Assembly (NCBI GenBank): GCA_009739215.1
Contig: VSJF01000006.1
Span: forward strand, 1,736,001 to 1,800,000
Direction: 5' to 3'
DNA from: Floccularia luteovirens
Lineage: Eukaryota; Basidiomycota; Agaricomycetes; Agaricales; Squamanitaceae
DNA: 64,000 bases
Below, one piece after another: positions 1-8,784 of this stretch. How positions within the stretch are numbered: position 1 is the stretch's first letter; each line of letters opens with the position of its first letter. The notes under the pieces were generated by a model. It was not told the DNA's origin. It saw only the letters and a program-made list of their open reading frames with translations, and searched no databases. The translations under genes and the position numbers were made by a program.

Positions 1-50
1 AAGCATACTATGCATCAATGCAAATATGATCCGCTTATAAAGGACATTAG

Positions 51-422
51 GATGCATTCATTCTTGCAAACCTTATTGGACACAGAAGCACCCGTGCAGA
101 CAACATATACGAAGCCCTGCGGATCTATGATGCTATCCGTCGTCCATTCGCAACACAGATTGCTGAAAAATCGCTGGTGAACGGGCGGTTGTTCGGCCTA
201 CAACTTGCCGGGATTGATGCTGATGAGGAACCACACCGTCTTCCAGAGATTGGCGACGCCATCAAAGACAATTGGAAATGGAGTGAGTCCATTAATAATT
301 CCATATTCTTCTACTGACAACAACTGTTTTGGGTGTATACAGCTTGGACAACTACGATTGAAGATCAGTTGAAAGAGGCTATAAGAAGGCTGGAGAGGAC
401 AAACGCCCAAGCACGTCTCTAA
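51..422 (+). CDS. FAD-dependent monooxygenase (salicylate hydroxylase-like), C-terminal part only
   Basis: Two exons can be read: 51..282 and 343..422, joined across an intron gtgagt...tatacag; the bases before 51 look like the end of another intron (cattag). The reading frame gives GDAFILANLIGH, the second FAD-contact segment of class A flavoprotein monooxygenases, then ALRIYDAIRRPFA and a helical end finishing EAIRRLERTNAQARL. This matches the C-terminal third of fungal FAD monooxygenases related to salicylate 1-monooxygenase, which hydroxylate aromatic acids with NAD(P)H and oxygen. The N-terminal GxGxxG part lies outside the window. The substrate cannot be told from this end. Family call is from motif recognition; exon joins are inferred. 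Confidence 0.75.
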
Positions 423-753
423 GTATATGATGGATCATTTTGTTTTTCTCCATTCGATATGTTAAATTCCCTTGTATAATACCACATTAAATTTACATGA
501 ATCGACACTTATTCGAGGGAGAGTCACGAGCACTGCTTTATATCAGTATGCCAAAGATGTTATGCATCGGAAGGAACTGGACTGGGGTGTCGACGGCATG
601 TTTGACCGCTTGCAGCTGCGGAACTTGACACTCTGACCAAGACAGGGGGTCTTTGTCCGGCTTCAGAACCGGATTGACATTGACAGTCAAATTTTTTATC
701 CGTACCAGTGTTGAAAGAAATATCCGATTAGAAACGGATGGAACGAAAAAAAT
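423..753. other. Intergenic stretch with one short open segment
   Basis: This is the convergent gap between the FAD monooxygenase and RPB7. An open segment at about 507-636 on the plus strand reads ...YQYAKDVMHRKELDWGVDG... and ends in a stop. It is coherent enough to be a remnant of a protein, but I do not recognise it and no start or splice sites are clear. The rest is AT-rich and presumably holds both 3' ends. Confidence 0.3.
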
Positions 754-1526
754 TTAATCAATGACTCCGAGATGATCTTCTTTTATTGTACCAATTGCAA
801 ACTATGTAGATATATTAGTAATAGTTAAAAGAAACGCCCGGTCTGCGAAAACATAACTTACGATTTCCGTTGCATCCACCCTGGTTCCAACAATTTTTAG
901 GCGAACACGCGTGTTTTTCTCGATGATCTGTTCATCTGAAGCAAATGAAGGAGGGTTCGAATTCGGATCGAAGCGCATGTCGGGATGAATGAGCTTTCGG
1001 ATAGATAGCCAGCATTCAATATTTGACAAAGAAAATTTGAAGAACAAAAAAAAACGCACTTGATGAGAGACAAACACTGTCAATGGCCCAACGTCTGCGA
1101 AAAAGCCCATCTAGAGACAGATTAGAAATGTATTTCTTAGTAGCAAGCAAGAATAAGTATAATACGCACCTTATTTACATTGTTGACAACTCCATCTACA
1201 ACTTCCCCCTTGAATGGCTTGAACACAATCGCGCGATATCTCGTGATGAATTCAGCTTGCCCACTCCCACTCAGTACCATTCCTTTCCCAATATCGAGAA
1301 TCGACACCACAGCAATGATATAGCCAAACTGCCCCGAACAAGTTCCTTCAACATCCGAGTACAACTTCGATTCCAAAAAGTTGAGCATGCGTGGCCCAAA
1401 ATACGACGGGTGCAGCAGAATGGTGTGCGTTAGCTCTTTCTTTAGTTATATCACAATATTTGATACTGTCATTCTGTGCACTTGGTTCAAAAAACACAAG
1501 AATGACACACTCACGATAAAGAACAT
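754..1526 (-). CDS. RPB7: DNA-directed RNA polymerase II subunit RPB7
   Basis: Rpb7 pairs with Rpb4 to form the stalk of RNA polymerase II and binds emerging RNA in the nucleus. Five exons on the minus strand, 1515..1526, 1170..1439, 1060..1110, 862..993 and 754..801, join in phase to a 170-residue protein, against 171 in yeast. It begins MFFIKELTHTILLHPSYFGP and shows the RNP-like N-terminal domain (EGTCSGQFGYI, YRAIVFKPFKGEVVDG), then the S1/OB-fold domain (GFFADVGPLTVFV, HPDMRF, SNPPSF) and the signature end FAIGTIKEDHLG. The first exon is only 12 nt (MFFI). All introns are gt...ag and 50-75 nt. It is intact, and the family match is close over its whole length. It converges on the FAD monooxygenase. 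Confidence 0.95.
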
Positions 1527-1626
1527 CGTAGTTGCGACGACGGGCAGTTAGAATTTTGGTCACCAAATCAGGTTGGGATTTTCACATGTGCTGACATAAC
1601 AATTTTACATTCGCAGAAAAAATATG

Positions 1627-1700
1627 GGCCGACTAGCTCAGTTGGTTAGAGCGTCGTGCTAATAACGCGAAGGTCTTGGGTTCGATCCCCACGTTGGCCA
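1627..1700 (+). tRNA. tRNA-Ile (anticodon AAU)
   Basis: A 74-nt cloverleaf without intron. The acceptor stem GGCCGAC pairs with GTTGGCC and is followed by discriminator A. The D arm is GCTC AGTTGGTTA GAGC. The anticodon stem TCGTG/CGCGA encloses loop CTAATAA with anticodon AAT. The T loop is TTCGATC on a stem TTGGG/CCCAC, whose outermost pair is a U-C mismatch. Internal promoter boxes A (TAGCTCAGTTGG) and B (GGTTCGATCCC) are evident. CCA is not encoded after position 1700. The anticodon after A34 deamination decodes AUU/AUC. Confidence 0.93.
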
Positions 1701-1739
1701 GGTATATTTTTTCTCTGGATGATATCTTTTTCTTTCAAA

Positions 1740-1930
1740 CTGCAATGTTTCGATTTATGCACGTGTATTTTCGAGATGGTAGAATTTTCGCAATTTGAAA
1801 GGATATTTTGCATAGTGGTAAATACTTTTGAGTCGTACCGTCCTTGTGTATACATCTCTGTAGCAAGCGTGACACGTGTTGCCCTGGAAAATGACCCCGA
1901 AGTTCTCTTTCACTCGATGGCAGATGCATA
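1740..1930 (-). pseudogene. FunK1 kinase fragment (copy E)
   Basis: On the minus strand this stretch reads as a decayed piece of the FunK1 kinase found elsewhere in the island: SERELRGHFPGQH and, in the neighbouring frame, FSRATRVTLATEMYTQ, corresponding to GLFSRATLVRRAILDP of the intact copy (about 10,190-10,250). The frame is broken and no flanking kinase motifs are kept, so it cannot encode a kinase. It lies just downstream of the tRNA and belongs to a longer direct repeat shared with about 8226-8652. Confidence 0.6.
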
Positions 1931-2222
1931 CTTGGTAGTGGTTCTTATAGTCGACTATTTTTCGGTGTAATCTTTTCTCGTTACGGTACTTTTTTTCTTT
2001 CTATTCGGAGCTAGCTTGGCCGGGTTCGTTTCTTTTTGTGAGGCTTTCATTGTCGCTTTCTTACTTAGTTGAGATACATTAAGATTTGTCCTCTGGACTC
2101 AAATCTTCACTTACTGTTTGTGTTACTTTCTCCACTAACTGCCTTTGTACAAATTGTATTAATATATGTTGCGGATTGAATAGCAACAGCCTTTGCTGTG
2201 CATATTTTACTGAGAGCAAACG
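1815..2222 (+). repeat. Direct repeat, left copy (partner at about 8226-8652)
   Basis: The stretch beginning near 'aaatacttttgag' and running through 'ctatttttcggtgt' and the following T-rich segment recurs in the same orientation at 8226-8652, with scattered substitutions and small indels. The shared block includes a FunK1 fragment and its flanking non-coding DNA, and it ends at 2222 where the long inverted repeat begins. It is a diverged segmental duplication; no terminal repeats or target-site duplication were recognised. Confidence 0.65.
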
Positions 2223-2535
2223 CTGTGAATACAGGCACTCGTTGTTCAGAGTTTACTATACGGTATACGTAAAACATTGATCAAGACAAGTCTCGTTTAA
2301 ACGTGTTTTTATACCCATTGGAATCATTCCCTTTACCATCATTTGCCATGCGTTTCATTCATGGGCTTTGCTCCATTTCGATACTTGGGTTGGGGGTGCT
2401 GTTGAAATGCTGTATGGTTGTTAACACGCGTACAAGTGTGGCGCGGTGTGGCGAAGGCGTGACATATCTACTTAAAGTCACTCCAGAACTCAACGGTTTC
2501 TTCAACTTCAAGCTTCAGCTTCAACTCTCACACCA

Positions 2536-5437
2536 ATGCCAAGGTACTGTTCTAGTTATGCTCCTTGTATATTGCCGCATCACTCACCTAGTACAAAGTG
2601 ATCCCAAGACTCCTGCTCGCGTAGGAGCTGTAGCAAATGATGACACCCCCAAGTCTTTGAAATCAGGAACTTCAATCTTATACTTCCATGACACAAAACC
2701 CACTCTTGCAAGGGACCCGACTACTCCTCACTGGGTCCGAGACTTTGTGGAATCTCATTCTTCCTACAACGGAACAATCCAACAATTTCTCAAGGAATAT
2801 GTACCAGTAAATAGAAAGACTCGAGGCTCTCTCCCAAAAGACTTTTTCGACAACGCGATCAAAGAAAAAGAAGAGAAAACAGCACCAGCATTGGTGATGT
2901 TATGCCATTTCTATCCTCGCAGAATACCATCCAACTTTCACTAGACAGAGTTGCTCGACTAGCATGATGGAACGGTTTCCAAAGCGAAACTAGGATGAAA
3001 TTTCGTGTTCCATCAATACCATTTCATCTCGCCCCTTTCGCCTTCAGCGCATGAAACTAAACCAGACATCGTGGGCGGCTTTCCTAGGACGCGTTCAGGA
3101 CAGCAGTCTTGGGACTGGTCAGACACACACAGTTGTCATTGAATTGAAGTCGAATGCGTCAGACGACCCCATCAATCATAATGGGGTGCCAAAGGGAGGT
3201 GAGGGTATGGCAGGGATCATAACACAGCTGGCCAAAAACGGTCGAAATCTCCTTCAGGCACATTCGAGCTGCTTCTCCTTTGTGTTAGGTGTGTACGGTA
3301 GTCAGATGCGGATCTTCCGGTTTGACAGAGCAGGAGTGATATCGTCTCCTGCTTTCGACATCAAGCAGAATGGGGACGTTGTAGAAGAGTTTTTCTGGGG
3401 ATTTTTGAAACCAAGTGCAGGTACGAAGGTGCTTGGGTTGGATCCCTACAATCAAATGCGCCCTAGCAAAGAAGGATATGCGACGGATGAGGAAGGAAGT
3501 GTCAAGAATATATAAACACCTAGGCAAGGAGGAATTGAAGGTAATGACGAGAACATGTTGGTGGATGGACATTAATATACAGGAGATGATGGGTGTGCCG
3601 GAGGTGGACTGGATGGGGGAAGTTGATGGTGATGCAACTGCTCATATGGAGGACAGGGTACAGGAGGAAGAGGAGGACGAAGAAGAAAAGGACGAAGAAG
3701 AAAAGGACGAAGAAGAAGAGGATGAGGACGAAGAAGGAGAAGATGAGGACGAAGAAGGAGAAGATGAGGACGAAGAAGGAGAAGAAGAGGAAGAAGAAAA
3801 GGTCGACGACGACGAAGACGAGGAGGGCGAAGAGATTGGTTTGTGTTTGTATTTTGGGTTATTTAATCATTTGACTAATGTACGCCTTGTATTGAATGTA
3901 GGTAGAATTCGATGCTTCACGTTCGGTGTTCCGCTTTATGAATCGTCAGGCTTATTTTCCAGGGCAACACTTGTTCGGCGTGCCATCCTCGACCCAAAGA
4001 TCCATAGCTCATACAAGGGGTGTCGTATTTGCTGTTAAAGATGCATGGCGAGAAGTCACACGCAGGTCCGAGTCGGAATGCTATGACCAGTTCGAGAAAG
4101 AGTCGGCAAAACGCTTCACAGGACTTGCACGATGCTATGGCTCACTTGATCTTGGGACGGCGGAAGGACCTGATTATGGGCATGAGACGATGAAACCACC
4201 AAACAAGAACGCGCGTCATCGTGAACGAACGCTTATATATCCGGTTGGAAGGACCTTTATGGAGCTTTAGGGGGACAATGGGAAGCTTATCGCAGCCTTG
4301 CGAGATGCGATTCAAGGTTTGTGTCCACTATCCGATATACTACTATGCGCTGAATTTGTTCAACACAATGAAGGTCATAAAATTGCATATGAATGTGGTG
4401 TACTTCACCGGGATATCAGTCCTGGAAACATCCTCATATTAGGAGACGTTCGAAGAGAAAGATGCTGGAGGGTTCCTACATGATTTCGACTACGGTAAAC
4501 TGATGAATGTTGAGGGTTCGGGTGACAGTGATACTAGAGAGATGACGGTATGGATTCAATGACGAACGTTTATTAAATTGTTGATGTATAGATTCAGGGG
4601 ACACTCCCGTTCATGGCAATCGATATCCTGCACGAACTACCCCATGAGGTTCACCATGACCTTGAATCATTTTACTGGACACTCATTTATATAATCCTGC
4701 GGCACACAGACCACGACGGTGGACATGATGCGTCACTGGACCTATTTGACTATGTCAAAATACATATGCTTCGCGACAAGAAACTTGGTTGGTTATATCG
4801 TTCAAATTTAAAGATCAAGAGTAATGAACCTCTTACACAACTCCTTCATAATCTACGAGGATTGTTCGCTAAACAACTCCTTTATAATCTACGAGGATTA
4901 TTCGCCGAACAACTGAGCATGGTTGACAAACCTGTAACTCCAGTAACGCATGACGAGCTTCTCGAAGCCTTTGATAAGGTTCTGGAATTGGATAATTGGC
5001 CTGAAAATGATCATTCTTTGCCTTTCCCGAACACCGATACCCAAGCAAAACCCGAGTTACAGAGACAGATTCCACACCAGAATAGCCAAGGACAAAGTTC
5101 AGGAAATGCAAAGTTGCAGACAGAGGTACCGGTCCCACCGGCACTTTCAAACGTTTCATCATCGTCGAAGAGACGGCGGACTAGTGATCATATTGGCACT
5201 GTGAAATCTGCCAAAACTTCTACTTCCTCGAGTACACGACGCAACAGGACGGATGTAGAAGATGGAATACTGATGCCTCCACCTCGAAATATACCAAGAT
5301 CAAGGAATGCAGAGTTGCAAACAGAGGTACCGGCTCCACCGACCCCTCCAACTGCTTCATCATCATCATCAACGAGGCGGACTAGTGCTCGCATCAGCAA
5401 TATGAAAGCGAAATCTGCTAAGACTTCTACTTCCTAA
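2536..5437 (+). pseudogene. FunK1-type protein kinase, broken copy A
   Basis: This is a near-copy of the intact gene at 8785-11633. Recognisable parts are a start ATGCCAAG at 2536-2543 followed by a gt intron, the N-terminal exon (TKPTLARDPTTPHWVRDFVE), the ELKSNASDDP segment, the acidic repeat tract (about 3660-3832), HRDISPGNILIL, DFDYGKL, and the last exon from 4598 to the stop at 5435-5437. Between 2950 and 4450 the frame is broken repeatedly by extra single bases relative to copy B, for example at 2959, 2990, about 3131, several within 3440-3480, about 4015, about 4350 and about 4442. The first-intron donor gtgagt of copy B is gtgatg here (2893). As written it cannot encode a full kinase; sequencing error must be excluded. 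Its last exon also has a 36-bp tandem duplication (4845-4916). Confidence 0.8.
3659..3832 (+). repeat. Acidic-codon tandem repeat in FunK1 copy A
   Basis: Purine-rich tandem units built on gaagaagaaaaggac and gatgaggacgaagaaggagaa (21 nt, three near-perfect turns) encode a Glu/Asp-rich tract (EEEKDEEEKDEE, EDEDEEGEDEDEEGE). The same tract is present without visible change in copy B at about 10,346-10,520. It is an in-frame protein microsatellite, not a CRISPR array. Confidence 0.85.
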
Positions 5438-5946
5438 AGTCCACGCAATTGGAAGACCTTGGAAGACGAAACATGAACATTAGATTATTTATGCAACAAT
5501 AACCTAGACAATCTACATATAGACAAATCTGAGCTATTTCTCTCGTATCCCATTTCACTTCCGAAATGTCACTCTCAGTAATAAACACAACAAAACCTAC
5601 TGCTATTCAATCATAACATACAAGACAGCTTGAGCAGCGCAATGAGTCGTGTTTCGCAGTATGACACTGTAACACAAACAGTATGTGACGCTTTGAGCTC
5701 AGAGGGCAGATCGTAATCTACGTCGAAGTAAGAAAGCGATAGTGAAATCGGAGCAGGAGTGGGAAGCAGCCTCACGACAAGAAATGCACCCGACCAGATT
5801 ATTCTGAGAATGGATTCCACAATCTAAGTATGAAATGTTGCAGAAATGATGATGACAACACTAAAACCCAGAGAACAGAATCGCAACTGACATACTTACA
5901 CCGAAAAGTAGTCGACTATTTGAACCACTACCGAGTACGCACCTGA

Positions 5947-6120
5947 GTCAGTTTCTGGTTTTCTCACAACCTTCATGATAAATCGTTCCAGTCCAAGGTC
6001 ATGCAATACATGGGCATTCATCGCTTCCACAGCATCCAATTCCTGGCCTTCAGCATCTCCATTTGGTATGCTCCTGAAGTGTATTCTTCTGACACAGTGT
6101 ACTGATTGTAGGTTTATTTG
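5947..6120 (-). pseudogene. Unidentified coding remnant beside the inverted repeat
   Basis: On the minus strand an open segment of about 46 residues reads RSIPNGDAEGQELDAVEAMN and then HVLHDLGLERFIMKVVRKPE, which looks like real protein rather than random translation. It starts exactly where homology between the two inverted arms stops. There is no convincing start and I do not recognise the family. It may be an exon of a gene cut by the duplication event. Confidence 0.35.
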
Positions 6121-6914
6121 TAGAGGGTGAGTTTCAGAGATAAGTAAGTCTTGTTTAATTTATGACCACTCGGAGCCCATAACCTCTTGACTGAGATAGG
6201 TAGAAAAATGAATATAATAATGATGTAGAACTACGCATCGTGTATCTACTTAAATGCTAAGGAATGATAGTAGCCTTTTTAAATATAATACCCAAGCACT
6301 GATAAGCAGTGTGAGGTGCTACATGGGGCGTTGCCTCTGAGTGAGGCTGCGCGTTAGTGACTCCTAATAATGAATTCTATGCTCCTGCATTAATGCACCG
6401 CAGTACAGTGAGTCAGTGACTGTGCATGTGCGTTCAATACCGTGGTTAGTATCTGACATGTACTGTTTTCAAAGAAATGGGAGAAAATTAGTAAAGAAAA
6501 GAAGGCAGCGGAGAAAGCTGCGAAGGTATGGATTCATTTACTTTTATAGATTTTGTTCTCATGAGTATAATCCTGTCAGAATATTCCGGCCATTCAAGCA
6601 AGCACTGGGGAGCCCGTAAGTGGTTCGACTTAGCAGATTTCGGACTCTGAACATTAATATTGCAATGGCAACGAGGAGAAAGTAGAAGTAAATATGCAAA
6701 GTCACCTGTTTTAATACACTCTCTCATACGTCAGATGAACACAGACTGTTGCAGTAGCAAACCAGATTTTAAAATTTTATTGAGTCGGATTTACACAGAA
6801 AACTATCCGCAAAGTGGACAATTTCTGCACTTACTTGCAGAGGTCCGAGAGACATCTGAATGACTTTGAGATGCAGAACATCTCGGCTCCTTGCAGCTCA
6901 GTGCGGAGTGGGTT
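6121..6914. other. Spacer of the inverted repeat, no intact gene
   Basis: Most of this AT-rich spacer is non-coding to the eye. One plus-strand piece at about 6472-6527 reads KKWEKISKEKKAAEKAAK and stops at a possible donor (gtatgg). It could be a stranded basic-helix exon, but it has no recognisable partners. Confidence 0.3.
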
Positions 6915-7240
6915 TTCAGTGTGAAGCCTCAAATTCAAGTTTCATGAGTTTACGATAGTCGAAATCATGTTGGAACTCTCCAACAGCTATCCTTTCAGAC
7001 GTTTATAATAAAAGGATGTTACCACCGCGAATATCCCATTGACATACTATACTACTTGTATACGCAGTTTTATGACTTTTATGTGTTGTACAAGTGTGTT
7101 AACAGTAGCATATCGGATAGTGGCACACAAAATTCGGACTGCATCTCGGAAGGCCGTGATAAGTTCACATGTCCGTATGAAACTCTAGCTCATTGACGTT
7201 CGGTAGGTTCTTCGTCTCATGCCTGTGATCAAGTCCTGGG
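6915..7240 (-). pseudogene. FunK1 kinase fragment (copy D), kinase C-lobe piece
   Basis: The minus strand aligns with about 9690-10,010 of the intact FunK1 gene. It keeps GDIRGGNILLL (counterpart of HRDISPGNILIL) and HDFDYRKLMKLE (counterpart of HDFDYGKLMNVE), and upstream a piece like YGHETRKPPN. The catalytic HRD is lost and frames are broken. It lies directly downstream of copy C in the same orientation, so the spacer held two tandem minus-strand FunK1 copies. Confidence 0.65.
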
Positions 7241-7249
7241 GATCAAGTT

Positions 7250-8341
7250 TACTGTGTTGATATGATCGCTGGTCCGCTGTCTCTTCAATGATACTGAAAC
7301 AGTTGTAGATGGTGGTGGAGCTGGTGCCTCTGTCTCTAACTTTGCCTTTCCTTAATTTTGTCCTTGGCTATTTTGGTGTGGAATCTGTCTCTGTAATTCG
7401 GGTTTTGCTTGGTTATCGGCACTCGAGGATGCTAAAGCGTGGTCATTTCCGGGCCAATTATCCAGTTTCAGAGCTTCATCAAGAACTTCGAGAAGCGCGT
7501 CGTGCGTTACTGAAGTTCCAGTTTCATCGACCATGCTCAGTTCGGCGAACAATCTCTGTAGATTATGAAGGAGTTGTTTGGCAAACAATCTTCGTAGATT
7601 AGAAAGGAGTTGTGTTAGAGGTTCATTACTTTTGATCTTCAAATAACCAATCAAGTTTTTGGCCACGAAGTACATGTGCTTCAACATAGTCAAATAGCCT
7701 CTGTGACGCATCACGTCCACCGTCATGGTCTGTGTATCGCAGGATGGTATAGATGAATGTCCAGTAAAATGATTCAAGGTCATGGTGAACTTCATGGGGT
7801 AGGTCGCGCAGGATATCGATTGCCATGAACGGGAGTGTCCCCTGAAACCAATCCTTCAACTAAAAAAATGTTTGACGATAAATCCATACCATCATTATCC
7901 CCCTCGTATCGGCCTCACCAGAGCCCTCAAGCGCAGGGTTCTGGAGTGTACTACGACCGCCGGTACCTATCCCCTCAAACGCCTCCAATAGTAGGGTGTC
8001 ACTAGGACTAATATCCGGGTGAAGTACACCACTTTCATATGCAGTTGTATAACCTTCATGTGTTGAATATATCAACACTCAGTAGTAGGATATCGAATAA
8101 AAATTGCACACAAACTTTGAACTGCATCTCGGAAGGCCGTCACAAGTTCCCATGTCCATCTGAAACTCTGTAAAGGTCTTCCAACTGGGTATGTAAGGAT
8201 TCGTTGGCGTTGTTGTTCGTTCCCTAGATGCAAATACTTTTGAGCTGTACCGTCCTCTGTATACATCTCTGTAGCACGCATGACACGTATTAGCCTAGAA
8301 AATAGCCCCGAAGATTCTCTTTCACTCGATGGCAGATGCAT
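7250..8341 (-). pseudogene. FunK1 kinase, degenerate copy C
   Basis: Read on the minus strand from 8341, this copy shows ESSGLFSRLIRVMRATEMY, YPVGRPLQSFRWTWELV, then ESGVLHPDISPSDTLLL where the catalytic HRDISPGNIL motif is changed to HPD...SD. Next comes GTLPFMAIDILRDLPHEVHH with DLESFYWT, and the basic tail (QRQIPHQNSQGQ, KRQRTSDHI). The N-terminal half and the acidic tract are missing and several frames are needed. It shares the duplicated 36-bp block (LFAKQLLHNLQRLFAE) with copy A. Non-functional as a kinase. Confidence 0.75.
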
Positions 8342-8652
8342 ACTCGGTAGCGGTTTTTATTGTCAACTATTTTTCGGTGTGATCTTTTCTCGTTTCCGTA
8401 CTTTTTTTTCTTTCTAATTGGAGCTAGCAGCTTTCATTGTCGCTTTCTTACTAAGTTGATGTGGATTACGATTCGTCCTCTAAACTCAAAGCTTCACTTA
8501 CTGTTTGTGTGATTTTCTCCATTATCATAACCACCTTTGTACAAATTGTGTTAATATGTGCTGCGGAATACAACTCATCGCACTGCTTGAACTGTCTTCT
8601 CTATTATGATTGAATATTGACCACCAACAGCTTTGCTGTGCTTATTTTACTC
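8226..8652 (+). repeat. Direct repeat, right copy (partner 1815-2222)
   Basis: Same-orientation match to 1815-2222. It overlaps the 5' part of degenerate FunK1 copy C and the inner end of the right inverted arm. The double relationship, direct with 1815-2222 and inverted with 5440-5946, shows that the island grew by several duplication steps. Confidence 0.6.
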
Positions 8653-8784
8653 AGAGTGACGTTTCGGGGATGTAACAGGATGTGAGAAGAATATATTTGG
8701 TTATGAATTGTCTAGGCTATCGTTGCATTGGAAATAATCTAATCTTCATTATCTGTCTTCCAAGTGCATCCAATTGCGGGGACT

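Larger units (their letters stand above)
2222..5946 (+). repeat. Inverted repeat, left arm (about 3.7 kb)
   Basis: This arm matches the reverse complement of about 8335-11942 almost throughout. The outer ends meet at 'gctgtgaata' (2222 here; 11942 in the partner) and the inner ends at 'tactcggtagtgg' (about 5946 here; 8335 in the partner). The arm carries FunK1 copy A plus upstream and downstream flanks. Similarity is uneven: about 3.1-3.9 kb is almost identical, while the first 600 bases and the last exon show many substitutions. Confidence 0.85.

Noticed and set aside
2303..2535. Upstream in-frame start of the FunK1 copies (MFLYPLESFPLPSF...)
   Set aside because: Hydrophobic, unlike FunK1 N-termini, and the split start MPS with a normal first intron explains the exon phase better.
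3659..3832. Regular short repeats resembling an array
   Set aside because: They are in-frame Glu/Asp codon repeats inside the FunK1 gene, without spacers; not CRISPR or a structural RNA.
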